Under the pieces are notes generated by a model. It made no database searches. It worked only from the letters and a program-made list of their open reading frames with translations, and was not told the DNA's origin. The position numbers and the translations under genes are program-made. From Neocallimastix lanati (nom. inval.) (lineage: Eukaryota; Neocallimastigomycota; Neocallimastigomycetes; Neocallimastigales; Neocallimastigaceae), in the NCBI GenBank assembly GCA_016946835.1, contig JACVTC010000012.1, positions 1,667,501-1,731,500 on the forward strand: a DNA stretch of 64,000 nt. Direction: 5' to 3'. Below, one piece after another: positions 15,456 to 28,889 of this stretch. How positions within the stretch are numbered: the first letter of the stretch is position 1; each line of letters starts with the position of its first letter.

Positions 15456-16337
15456 TTTATAAAAATGTTAAAAAAGGGAAATAGATTTGACTTATGATGA
15501 AATGTTTTTATTAAAAATTTACCATTGTAATAATCATTTCTAAAATGAATGATTTTTTTTTTTTTTTTTTTTTTTATTTTTATAAATATTATTATGAAAT
15601 AATAATATTCGAATATGGTTTTTAGAATGTCTTCTATTCTTCTTATTATTTATTGCAATTTTAATTATTTAAATAAATAATATAAAAAAAAAAAAATATA
15701 AAAATAAATAAATAATAAACAGAAATTTTTTTTAATATAAGAAAAATATATATATAAAAAATGTAAAAAAATATATTCAATTATACTTTCAATATATAAA
15801 CTTAAAATAATTGAACTATCCATATTAATATTAAATTATTAATATTTTTATTATATAAATATAAAAATGTTGGAAAATATTAAAAATGATATATATACAT
15901 AAATTATATATCATTTCATATATATATATATTTTAACTTTACAAAATTTATTTATTTATTTATTATTATTATTATCATTATTTTTATTTTTATTTTTATT
16001 TTTATTTTTATTTTTATTTTTTTTTTTTTTTTTTCATTTTTTAATTATATTTTAACTTGTTTATTAATTTACATTCATTGTCGATAGATAACTATTTTTA
16101 GTTTAAATTTTAATTTTTTTATATTTTTATTTATTTATATTGATATTTTGATTTTATTGGGATGGTTTTAACCAATGTTGGTACAAGGTTCAAGATAATA
16201 TAGGCATAATATTTTTTTTTTTTTTTTTTATTGATATTGACTTTAATTTTTAATATATTGGTATTTGTTAAGTAGAATATTAGGAAAATTATTTTCTTAT
16301 ATTAAAAAGATTAATTAAAAAATCATATGGAAGGATC

Positions 16338-16372
<35 letters not shown>

Positions 16373-16427
16373 TTTTTTATTTAATTATATTAGAAGAGGG
16401 TTGAAGAGGTTGATTACTTTTTTTTTT

Positions 16428-17774
16428 TTAAAAAAAGTTTTCTTTTCCTTTTCTCATATGTGAATTTAATAATGATTTTTGATAATTAATATATGGGATG
16501 GAGGGTATACCAATGGCAGATTCTGATATTCTTTCCTTTTCTATGATTGGATCGTCACTTTTTATATCTTGTTCTTCTGTTATTTCAGATTCCATTATAA
16601 TATCCCGCTCGGCTAATTCCTCAGTATCTATGTCAAAAGGATTCCTATTAGGAATAGAGAATGAGGAATTCAATGAGGAGGAATGCTTTTTTATTTTTAT
16701 TCTTCGATGAATAAGACAATGTGTTGGAGAATGATCAGTGATCGTATTATTATAGTTTTCCATTTTTTCATTAATATCATTGCTTTTATTTTCAGGATTG
16801 ATAGTGCCCATACTCCTATTCTTCTTACCCATATTATTATTTTTTTGATTTATGATACTATTACTATTACTATTACTGATTTCATTTGTATTCATTATTT
16901 TATCAGTATTTTTTATAATAGGGGTTATCCTATTTTCTCTTGTTGAATTAATGAATAAATTATTATCATCATTATCATCATCCTCATCCTCGTCATCACC
17001 TAAAATTTTATTTAAAAGATTTATATTTCGAGTATTACGAGTATTACTCTTCGTTGTAGTTCCCATTTTTTTATTATCGGATTCGGATTCGGATTCGGAT
17101 TCATTATTTATGTGTTCATCGGTATTTTCTTTTAGGATGTCCATTTCGTCAATTTCACTCTCTGAACATTGATAATTATAACATCCTTTTCGACTGCTAT
17201 TACTACTACAGGGATTATAGTCATCTTTATCAGAAAAGTTAGAATCAGAGGTTCCAATGATTTTTATTGAATCTAAAGAATCATTAGAAGAGGAATAATT
17301 CATCAATTGAAGGTTTACCGAAGCTGATGGTGAGTAATTTTTTTTCTTTTTCGTATTTTTATGGATGGATAAAATTTCGGTTTCTGATTCTTCTTCAATT
17401 GTTGATAACGAATTTGTAGAACTGAATACCGGTATTTTATTTCGTATTAAATAACTTATTTTTGGTTTTGATCTATTCTTTCCTTCATTAATTTTTATAT
17501 TTTTATCTATCCTTGGTGAATTAGGATGATGTTGGATATCATTCATTAAGTGAGATTCACATGGGGTTAGGAAGGCATTATTTTTATTCATATTAGTAGT
17601 AGTAAGAGAATCCTTATTAATATTGTTATCATTACTGAAAATATTATTATTATTATTATTATTATTATAGTCAGCTGTATTGAAATATTCTATATCGTTA
17701 TCAGTAATGATTGGTTCATGGTCCATTTGATGTGGAATTTCGGATTCTTTTTTAATTATAGAAGTATTTATGAA

Positions 17775-17831
<57 letters not shown>

Positions 17832-20694
17832 GTTATTATTATGATTATCAGAATAAAAATTATTTATATTTATATTATTTCTTGTATCATGGTTGGAAAT
17901 TGAAGAAATTGAGGTTTTCATTTTAACTGGAGAATGTCTATAGCTTTGATGGGTAGGATATAAAATTGGCTTGCCATCATTGGTTGATGAAGCTGAATAA
18001 AGCGAGGCTTGCTGATTTTCATTAATACCTTCTGAATTTCCAGAATAGGGCATTGAGGATGAGGATGGAGGATTTATGGTCCTATTTTCTGATATATTAA
18101 TGTTATTAAAGGTTATTAAATCATTAATTGACGGTGGGGGCAAAGAAGACTTAGGATTCTCATTATATGAAGATTTTGATAGGAGAGATTGTTTAATCAT
18201 GAATTGTTTTGGGGATCGTATTTTTTTACTTTCATTCGTTTTATTCGTTTTATTTGATTTATGTTGTTGCTTGTTCATGGGAGTGGTGAAGCATGACTCT
18301 GAAGGTGAGGATGGAGAAAGCAGTTCGGTAGTTATTGTTATTTTCTCTGAGGTTGTTGATTTTTTTACTTCATCATTATGAGTAGAACTACAGGCATGAT
18401 TATCTTTATTTCTAAATTTATATATTTTGGATTGTCTTTTAGGAATATTGATCTTGTTACTATCGTTACTGCTGTTACTATTTTTATTATTAAATAAGGT
18501 ATGTGGCTTAATATTTATATGGATAGTATCATTTTTAATATCAGTATCATCGTTGCGATATTGGGACTGTATTGTATTGGACATTGGTTCAACGACGACA
18601 TCTTTAATATATCCAATAGTTTTCTCTGAAGATGATGGTGATAGGCAACATTTCCTAGGGCAATGGTCCTCATAACGACGACGGTTCTGTGAGTTCATAA
18701 TTTTTGAAGGAGTATTTATCATCATCATTTCATTATTATTGCTATAGGCATGAAATTGTTTGTTTTCATTTCGTTTTCTACGATAAATTGTTGGATAGTT
18801 CACAGGTATCGTTTCTTCATCATTAAATTCTAATATTTCTATTTCAGAAATGAATGGATTTTCATTTTTCATTAATATCTTACGATTACTCAGGTTTTTC
18901 GGTAAGGAGGAGGATGTTGACACTGTAGGAGATGATTGACTTGATTGACTTTGTTGGGGTGATTGCTTTTGTTGTAAAGATTGAATTTGTTTTTCACAAT
19001 GAATGGCTGGACGAGGTTCGCTTTTAATGGCTTCTTTTGTATTGACGTCTTCTTCAATAGTATGAAATGAATAATCGGTCAATGAATTTGTTTCTTGACC
19101 CTTCAAGCTTTCTTGCTTTTTTGATTTAAAAAGGGATTTAACGTTAACGTTAGATTTTGGATTCTGGTGAATGGTTATGCATTCATGTCCCTCTTCCTTA
19201 ACTGAAGTATGTGGTGATTCAGACTTAATGAGGTGGGAATTGGTTGAAGGCTTCATTTCATGATTTTGATTTGATAAAATTGAATTGTTATTCCTTTCTT
19301 CTTTTAATAGGGTTTGAGGATTGTCTCTACTATTCTTTACTATGATGACGGAATTAGGATCATTTCGTTCTTTTGAGTTTTCATGATAGATTTTGGATGG
19401 TGAAGTTGGCATGAGCATATATACATTGTTATCCTCAGTGTCATTCTCTGTAAGAAGGCTAGACTGATGAGCTATTTCTTTTACTTGATTTACTTGATTT
19501 ACTTGATCATCTTGTTGATGGGCAGTACAAGAACTTTCAGGATTTAAGCTTTCAAAGGAGATAGTCAGGTTTTCATTAATTCTTTTATCTTTTTCAGTCA
19601 TATTGATAGTAATAGTTTTGTTGCCGTTTAATGAACCATGGCTTCTTTCTTCTTCCTTCTTCCACTCCCATTCTATACTTTTAACATCGGTAATACATTT
19701 ATATGGTAAATAGTTGAAAAGATTATCATTGTATTTACCATAGTTCGATCTTTCCTCTGGATGGTAGGAGAGCATTTCAGAGACCACATGCTTCATTTCA
19801 AATGAAAATTCTTGAATTTGCGGACGACGAATAATCTCATTATTATTTTTTTCGCGCTTATCTTCTTTCCATCGAGAACGATTACGGTAGGGACATTCCC
19901 CCGTAATACATTCATAAAGAGTGGCTCCAATACTCCAAAGATCACTATTGTAGGTAGCTTCTATTCCATTGACCACTTCTGGTGCCATATATTGTAATGT
20001 ACCAACATGTCCTTTCCTGACGACCATATTACTTTTTTTAGTTTGGAATGCCAAGCCAAAATCAACTAACTTTAGAACAGGTAAATACTGATAATTCATG
20101 AAGGAGTTAACATCAAAAATGGATTGATGATTCCCATTCTCATCCATGGTCGTTGATTGATCCGTTAGTGAGTGATACGATAGACTTTCTATTGAATTGT
20201 TTATATCCTCGGTTTCGCTTTCTTGCCAACATAAATGAATTTGATCTCGACGTTTTGGTAAAGAAGAAGAAGGATAGCTAACCTCTTTTTCAAAGTTATT
20301 TTGATAATCTATAAAATATTTTTTTTGTAATGAACGGGATTGAACCAACATAATATTTTGTGGTTTAATATCTCGATGTATAATCTTTTTTTTATGAATG
20401 TATTCAATTGCTGATACTAAATTATATATATATATAATATATATATAAATACATATATATAAATATATATATGTATTTCAAATAATTATCATAGTACATA
20501 ATATATATTTTAATATATTTATGATTTGTTTTGATATAATATAAATTATATCATAATATATTCATATTATGAAGATAAAATATAAATTAGTTAAATAATT
20601 AATTAAAATTGCAAAACAGTAACAACAACAACAACAATAATAATATATATTTTTTTTATTTTAAATTAAATTATAATATGAACATCATTATTAA

Positions 20695-20730
<36 letters not shown>

Positions 20731-21042
20731 AATTATATATATATCCATGTTGATTAATTTGTTAGTTATATAGATATATTACCTAATTGCTTATAAAAAA
20801 ATCTAACGATAATTTCATTTAAACAGCCTCCGGGGCCAAGATAAGGATTAGTTCCATTGCTCAACATCCATTCTTTGTTTATTATTCCTTTTTTCATAAT
20901 ATATTCTTTAAGAGTTCCATGATCACAATATTCGGTAACAATATAAATATGATCATTATCCGCCTTTTATTAATATTATTAATATTAATATTATTATTAT
21001 TATTATTAATATTAATATTATTATTATTATTATTAATATTAA

Positions 21043-21094
<52 letters not shown>

Positions 21095-22174
21095 TATTAG
21101 ATAAAATTGTATTTATAGTAATTTATATATATATATATATATAGATAGATTGATAAATATCATTAGTTTAGTAATTATACATATTGTTGACATAGTAAAA
21201 ATAAAAAAAAAAAAAAAAAAAAAAAAAAAGTGAAAAAAAGTCAGTAATTATTCATGAATTCTTTTTTAATTTTATAGATAAATTAGAAATAATTACCCAT
21301 GAAGTTATAAATTTTTGAATATTCTTATGATTTAATTCTTTTAAAAATAGTGCTTCCTTTATATACTTTATATATTTTCTTTCAGATTCTGATGTTAATA
21401 CCTTTTTACTATTCGATAAATTAATTACTTTCAAAACATGATTTGGTCGAGAAAGGGGGGAGGGCGAACCAGAGGTTTTTGAACATGTTTGAATTTCTTG
21501 GTGTGATGATTGAAAAGATAATTCTTGAATACTGTCACAATAATTGTCGACTGAATTTGAATTGAATTTAGCGCCTTCACTCTCTCTTACTAAAAAAAGT
21601 TGTGCATGTGCTGTACTTACAAGTTCTCTTATTATTTTATATTGATATCTTTCATAGGGAATGAATGCTTCTTCTTTAATGTAATTTTTATTTATAAAAG
21701 TGGAAAATAATTTCGGTATCGTAATTATGTTATTTGATGAGGATATATGGGCCATTGGTGTCTCTTCCGATGATATTTCAGTTTCATGGGATAATTCATG
21801 ATTTAAATCAAACTTTTTCATGAAAGATGCAGTTTCTGTTTCCATCACTTCATTTAATTTGCTTAAAGATTTATTTTTATTATTCATTGTATTATTTGAA
21901 TTAGATTTGAAAGGTTTGGTAAAGGAAAGACTACTTTTTGGTACTGATGATGTTTGACTATTTAAATTATTATTATTATTATTATAATTATTATTATTAT
22001 TATTATTATTATTATTGTTGCTATTATTATTATTGTTGTCGTTGCTGTACTCTTTCCAATATTTATTTGTATATTTAGTTAAAATTTGAACGAATTGATT
22101 TAAGTTTATATTTGGATCCTTTTTAAGTTCTTCAATTGCAATTTCTAATAAATTATTTTTACTATTATATTCAA

Positions 22175-22219
<45 letters not shown>

Positions 22220-22282
22220 CATTATTATTATTGCTATTATTATTACTATTATTAATATTATTATTACTATTATTAATATTAA

Positions 22283-22325
<43 letters not shown>

Positions 22326-22931
22326 ATTATATCTATTAATTTCATTTTCAACAAGAGAATAATATGAAAGAGATTGGAAACAAATAATATTTCCTGGGGT
22401 ATTCGTTGATAATGAATAGTCTCCTCCATTTCCATTCTTATAGTAATCATGGACATAATTTGATAAGTTGGGTAGTATTATTGAAATATTATCTTCTTTA
22501 TCAAGATTATTATTTTTTATGGTTTCATAGTTCATGTAATAATCCAACCATACTGTTAATCGACTTCCTAATGGTGCTGAATTAAATATATTTCCTTCTT
22601 CATTGATCTTTATATCATTAATATTAATATTGATGTTAATTATAGAATAATCATATTATATAACATATATATATAGATTTTAATATAATTAATAATAATA
22701 ATTATATAAAAGAATTAATAATAAATATATTTATATCATATACATATATATCGCTTTATTAAAAGTTAAAATAATAATTATATTGAATATTATATAAAAT
22801 TATAACATACTTCTGTATTTAAGATAGTTTCAAAGGAATTAATTTCATCTTCTGTATTACTTTCAATTTCTTTTTTTTTTTTTTATTTTTTTTTATTAAT
22901 AATAATAGTAGTAAAAAATAAGTGATTTTTA

Positions 22932-22966
<35 letters not shown>

Positions 22967-23402
22967 GATTGAATATTTATATGTAAATATTTAATATATA
23001 ATTCATTTACCTGGAATAGAAGATGGTCCTTTTAATTGATTTTTTTTTTTTTTAATTTATTATATATATGTATTTATTATTTTATTTTATTTAAATTTAT
23101 TATATATATTATATATATATTTTATATTATATTATATAATATTTTTTTTTTTATTTTAATTAGTCATTGTTTACTAGTACAAAAAAAAAAAAAAAAAAAA
23201 ATAATGATAATTATATAAGAAATGTTATTCAATTGATACCTATATAATATAAAAAATACCATTCACTTCCTCTCTTTAATACATAAAAATTTTTATATTT
23301 TTATATAGGCACATATGTAAAAATAAATAATTTAAAAATAAAAATACGATGAAAATTATTGATTAATAATTATAGTAATATATATATATATATATAAATG
23401 TC

Positions 23403-23433
<31 letters not shown>

Positions 23434-24160
23434 CATTATTATTATTATTATTATTATTATCATTATTGATATTTATATATGATTTCATACAGATATAAAT
23501 GTCTTTAAATGTTTAATAATATCAGTTTTTGTTAGAGATTGATTATCTTCTTTTGATATATATATTATATTACTCTCAGAGAAGCAATAAATATTTTTTA
23601 AAAGCTTTTATATATATTATATTTTTTGGTATATGTATATATAAGTTTATATACATATAAGTAAAAATTGAAGGTATTAATATTATTATACATATATATT
23701 TATAAAATTATAATTTATATTAATATTATATATATATATATATACACTTATTATGGTATTTGCATTGCTATTTACTTTAATTATAATAATATGATAATAA
23801 AAATAAAAAAAAAAAAAATATCAATTAGTAAAAAAAAAAAAAAAATTTTTTTTATGGAAGGAACCTATTAAAATTTATTATCATTAATAGTTACATTTTT
23901 GATGAACATTTTTTGGAAGTAAATTGATGATTAATGCTTTTTTCTTTATTAATGTAATATTTTATTTCATTTTTATTTCATTTTTATTTTATTTTATTTC
24001 ATTTTTATTTTATTTTATTTTATTTTTTTTTTTTAAAAAAAAAAACAATTGATATATATTGTTAGAAATTTAATTATTATAATTTGTATGTATGTATATG
24101 TGTATATATATAAAATATTTAAATCAATAAGCATACTTTTATTGAATTTATTCTTTCCAT
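16428..24160 (-). CDS. ULK/ATG1-like Ser/Thr protein kinase, 10 exons
   Basis: Phase-matched exons: 24160-24137, 23943-23895, 23774-23746, 23604-23491, 23273-23240, 23028-23011, 22869-22811, 22607-21297, 20963-20783 and 20416-16428; together 1935 aa. The kinase domain spans about residues 424-850. It has a VAIK-type Lys at 502 (HVLK), the alpha-C Glu near 527 (YIKEALFL), HRDIKPQN at 620-627, DFG at 725-727 and APE at 751-753. An insert of ~90 aa separates HRDIKPQN from DFG. The glycine-rich loop position (ELVSTAHAQLFLV) lacks its glycines. The stretch GG-LNEIIVRFFYKQLVSA before HRDIKPQN resembles ATG1/ULK kinases. The ~400-residue N-terminal extension is not recognised; the ~1080-residue tail is Ser/Asn-rich with poly-Asn and acidic tracts. 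Exons from 22607 leftward are secure; the small 5' exons rest on phase closure and donor/acceptor fit. Confidence 0.75.
17772..17842 (-). repeat. Poly-Asn (AAT)n tract in the kinase gene
   Basis: This trinucleotide run encodes an uninterrupted stretch of more than 20 Asn in the kinase C-terminal tail. Similar Asn tracts lie at 17641-17667, 21970-22035 and 22177-22325 in the same gene, so the protein is expected to vary in length between alleles. Confidence 0.85.
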
Positions 24161-24423
24161 TTTAATAATTGTATAATGTATATATAATCTATAATAAATA
24201 AAAAAATTTTTTTTTTTATAACCAGATCTTTTCTTTATCTATATTTATTAGTGAGAATATATATATATTTTATATTTTATATTTTATTATAAAATAATAT
24301 TAAAAAAAAAAAAAAAATTTTTTTTATTGATGATATATATTTTTGAAAATATATATATATTTAATAGAGATTATACATTTATTTTAAAAATTGATGGTAT
24401 CTTTAATTATTAAATTGAATTTG

Positions 24424-24466
<43 letters not shown>

Positions 24467-24626
24467 TATTGAAATATATATCAAATTAAGAAGCAATTAT
24501 TTTTAAATAAATGTTTAATAAAAAAAAAATATATATATATCTATATATATCTATATCTATAATAAAAATTAATTATAATAAAAAATATAAAGTTAATAGT
24601 CAATCAATCAAATAAAAAAAAAAAAT

Positions 24627-24658
<32 letters not shown>

Positions 24659-25546
24659 TTTACTAATTTTTTTTTTTTTTTTTATTAAAGATATTTTTTT
24701 TTTTTTTTTGTTAATATTCATGGAAAAAAAAAAAAAAAAAAAAATTAAAAATTTAAATATTAAAAATTAAAAAATTAAAAAAAAAAAAAAAAAAAAAGTA
24801 TTTTCTTTATTTAGTAATTTTTATTAATATAGTAATATTATAAATAAATTATGAATTAACTTTATATATTTTTTTTTACTTTCATTATAAAAATAAAAAT
24901 AAAAATAAAAATAAAATTAAAATAAAAAAAAAAAAAAAGATAATAATCATAAAAAAGAAAGTTTATAAAAAGGAAAAAAAAAAAAAATTTTTTTTTTTTT
25001 TATTTTTTTTTTTATTATTTTATTATTTTTTTAATTAATAATTTAAAATTTTTTTTTTTTTTTTTTTTTAAAGCTTAGATATATATATTATTTATATTAT
25101 TTAATACTGTATTAAAAAAAAAAAAAAAAGTATAAAAAATAATTTATATTAAAATTATAGTTTATATCTTAATTTAAATTTTATTTATTAATTATATCTA
25201 TTTTATATATTATATATATTTTTATATTTTTTTTTTCCATATTAATATATAAAGTTGGTGACATTTATGAAATTTATAATAAATATGAATAAACTATAAA
25301 ATAAAAAAGTATATATATACATAATTGTGGATATGACATTAAATAGATAAAAAAAAAAAAGAAAAATTTTTTTTTTTTTTTTTAAAAGTAAAATATATAA
25401 TGAAAAATGATATAAAAATATATAGCAGAAAAAAAAAATTTTTTTAGTTTTCTTAATCATGAATAATAATCAATAAATTAGAAAAAAGACCTTTATAATT
25501 ATTAATAAGCATTAATGATTAATAAATATGAATTATATAAATAAGT

Positions 25547-25583
<37 letters not shown>

Positions 25584-25679
25584 AGTAACAAAATTTTATT
25601 TTAATTTTTATTTTTATTTTTTTATTTTGTGATTGTTTTTTTTTTTTTTTGGTTTTTTAGTTTGATATATAATAGAAAG
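24161..25679. other. Intergenic, poly-A/T rich
   Basis: This is the spacer between the start of the kinase gene and the end of the BRCT gene, on the same strand. It is dominated by A and T runs, including a T run at 24425-24462. I see no exon here and no polymerase motif that could extend the BRCT gene. Confidence 0.6.
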
Positions 25680-28600
25680 TTATTTTTCGATATAATCTAA
25701 TATACTTTTTTGACATTGGGTTTTCTATTTAAAATAAAATCATTATAATAATTAATGAATATAAATAATTTAAATAACATCAAAAGAAAAATGGTTATTT
25801 AAATTTTATTAAAAATAAATATATGACATGAAAAAAAAAAAAAGTTTTTCTTTATAATTACCTTCAAAGTGTTTAAAGTAAGATATGGTGCTTCACTTAA
25901 ACGTTTTTTAGCTTTAATAGAATCAATAATCCATTTATCAGTGACAATTTTATAATGATTAACTTTACTACCAAGATAATTTTGAATTTTCGATTCACTA
26001 TAAAATATATTTAATATAAATTTGAATTTGTAAGTTTGTAATATAAAATTTGTAAAAGACTTTGTAATTTTAATTATTTGAATAAATGTATTAAAGATAA
26101 TTACCATAATGATGAACAAATAACATGTGTAACTCTAGTTTTTGAAATGTACCAACTATATTATTAATCATTAACAAATAAATAAACAAACAAAAAAAGT
26201 AAATAAATATATATATATATAAGTAAATAAAAAAAAAAAAATAGATTGATTGATTAATTACTCACAAAACTTTTCCTCCATGAATTCTAATCAAACGTTT
26301 TAATTCAACATCAGTACAATTTCTTGAAAAACCTATTTAATTATATAAATTTTTAAAAAGAAATACTTTAGTTAGTATAATTATTAAATTTAAATTTTAT
26401 ATAACGATAATATTAAATATTAAAAAATTTGTTAAAAAATTACCATCAATATATGCGACTACCCCTTTAAATATATTACTGACCTTTTTTTTTTAAATAA
26501 GAAATAATATATAAATATAAATAATTATGTAATTGAATAATATATATATATATATTTTTTTTTTTGATAGATAAGGATAAATAATATTTTTATTAAATTA
26601 AAAAAAAAAAAAAAAATAAAAGTGAATATTTAATAATTGCATATATATAATTAACGTATTATAATTACTTGAATTTCTGAATTTTGTTCACCAATTTTAT
26701 ATTCTCTATAATCCATAAAGGATCTTAAACCTCCTCTAATCTTTAAAATTCCTTTATTTTTATTTTTTTCTTTTTTATAACAATCTGGATCAACATAACC
26801 AATACAACTTTTCATAGCACCAGTTGAAGGATTATCATAAATAATAGATGAAAAATTAAAATTTGCTTTTGCAATATCATCATCTTCATCAGATGAAACT
26901 TGACTTAAACGAAAAGTATAGTTAAATGAATTATTTTTTACTTTGTTTTTTGATTCTATACGTAAATTATGAATATTACAATAAATGTTTATATATTATT
27001 AAATAAATAAATAAATTATTAAATATTTTTTTTTTTTTTTTTTAAAAAAAAAAATATTAATTATATATTTCAATAATACTAATATTAATACTAATACTGA
27101 TACTAACACTAATACTAATATTAATACTAATACAAATAATAGAATAGCAAAAATAATAATTGTATAAATATAAATATAACATATTACTTTTTAGATAAAT
27201 TGTTTTATTAGTTTTTTTCACTAGTTCATTGTTCATAGATTTAGATTGATTTAGGTCAATATTTTCTTTAGTCTCATCAAAATTGTTAAAGTTATTATTA
27301 ATATCTTTTTCTTTTGACAGATTATGTGACTTTTCATATACTATTTTAACTTTATTATCTTCCAATATATATATATGCTGGTTTGGAGGGCATACTTTTT
27401 TTGAATTTTTCTCTTCTACTTCATTAAAAGTAAATGCTTCTTCAATAGGTATTTCATTATTACTAATATTATTAGTATTATTAGTATCAGTAATACTTTT
27501 ATTAATAATTGAAATATTAGTAGCGTAATTGCTATTATTATTATGAAAAGTATTGTCAAAAATTGATATGCGTTTTACATGATTTGATAAATTATTTAAA
27601 TTACTAGTATTATCGTTTCGATTTTTATGATTATTTTTAGGTTTATATATTTTACTTTTATTATTGAATAAATGTGTTTTATTATTTTTTATTATTTCTG
27701 AATTACAATTTTCAAATATTGGAAAATATTGTGGGATGGATTTTATTTGTTTTCTTTCATGGTTTTTAATATTATCAAATAAAGATATTTGTTTAATACA
27801 TTTTGTTATATTATTATTGATAATATTGCTATTTGTTTGATAACGGCTATTGTTAGTTTGGTTCTCTTTATCAATGGAATTATTAGTAGTAAAGGTTGAA
27901 TGAATATCTTTTGTATTTAGATTCTCTGGTGTATTAATAATGTTTTCTTTATTTGATGAACTATTATCTATTTGAGAGCATGGTATATCTGAAAAATAAA
28001 CTTTTTGGAATATATTTTCAATTTTTTCGTTTTGGATATCTGTTTCTTCAAGTTCTAACGGATTATCATTTATTATTAAATTGCTGTTATAATAAATATT
28101 AAATATACAATTTAGGTAGTTAGAAATTTTTATTATTTTAATTGATTTTAATTCATAATAAATATATATAAAAAAGAAATAATGGTGTTTATTAGTTATT
28201 GCATATGTTAATTATAATTTTTTGAAAACATGATTTTTGTTTTTGATAAATAGTAATTATCATTATTCCAAAAATCATTATTTAAAAAATATTTTCTTTT
28301 TTAAATTCATTTGTTTTTAAGTTGACCGCATACTTTGTATTATTATTAATATATTTTCTCTCTTTATATAAATTTTTTATATCAAATTTGTTATTTTTAT
28401 TTCTTTTTGATTCAAAATTCAAAGGAGATTGTGATTCAGCTTTACGTTTAAAGTTTTTTATATGAGGTAAGTTATTTTTAGCATTTAAATTTAAATCTAA
28501 AAAAAAGTAAAATTTATAATTAATAAATAATTAATAATAAATACAATAATACTTCAAACATAATATATAAATTTTTAATTTTCTTTTTTTTTTTTTGAAA

Positions 28601-28889
28601 ATAAAAAATAAAAAAAAAAAAAAAAGAAAAAAAAAAGTGATTATATAGGTTATTAGAAAAAAAAAAAAAGGTCTATTATTTATTTATTTATTATATTGTG
28701 GCTAAGTAGTAATAATTATAAAAATATAGAAAGATATAATAATATATAATTGTAAATCATTTTAAATTTTATGAAAATTCATTATTATAAAAATTATTTA
28801 AAATTTATAATATTATAACAAAAATAAGTATTAATAATGAGAATTATACTTTTTTTATTTTTTTTGGTTATAGCAAAATATTTTTCCAT
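25680..28889 (-). CDS. REV1-like BRCT protein without a polymerase domain, 9 exons
   Basis: Exons: 28889-28850, 28496-28334, 28083-27188, 26955-26669, 26483-26444, 26332-26266, 26155-26105, 25997-25862 and 25724-25680; all phases match and give 574 aa. Residues 1-430 are Asn/Lys/Ser-rich with a basic KRKAESQSP stretch (possible nuclear signal) and an acidic SSDEDDD patch. Residues 463-560 form a single BRCT domain: IFKGVVAYIDG, the HGGKV turn, THVICSS, and W-I-I-D-S-I-K-A followed by P-Y. This order and spacing match the N-terminal BRCT of REV1, as does the RGG-rich lead-in segment just before it. REV1 proteins continue with a Y-family polymerase; here the protein stops 14 residues after the BRCT at QKSILDYIEK, which resembles a PCNA-interacting box (Q-x-x-I-x-x-Y). 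The first exon (donor GTATAA) is the least certain. Confidence 0.72.
27065..27135. repeat. AATACT-type hexamer array in an intron
   Basis: Imperfect repeats of AATACT/AATATT/GATACT lie inside intron 3 (27187-26956) of the BRCT gene. Confidence 0.6.

Larger units (their letters stand above)
3912..16427. other. 12.5-kb AT-rich region without supported genes
   Basis: I see no exon with sensible codon content on either strand. The stretch holds poly-A/T runs (for example near 5190, 12461-12497 and 15407-15448), AT dinucleotide tracts (14625-14650), TTTA/TTA arrays (12029-12058, 15957-16020), a heptamer array (8690-9170), a foldback (6086-6157) and a 57-bp tandem duplication (6787-6895). It lies between the 5' end of the Q-rich gene and the 3' end of the kinase gene. 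Confidence 0.6.

Noticed and set aside
16498-19997. Plus-strand open frames across the kinase gene
   Set aside because: They are mirror images of Ser/Asn-rich minus-strand coding sequence.
21297-22607. Treating the three large pieces of the kinase as separate genes
   Set aside because: The pieces complete one kinase domain and their splice junctions match in phase.
25242-25460. 72-codon Phe/Ile-rich frame downstream of the BRCT gene
   Set aside because: It is composed of A/T homopolymers; no similarity or splice context is seen.
25705-25710. GTATAT inside the last exon of the BRCT gene as a donor leading to polymerase exons
   Set aside because: No coding exon exists between it and the kinase gene start at 24160.
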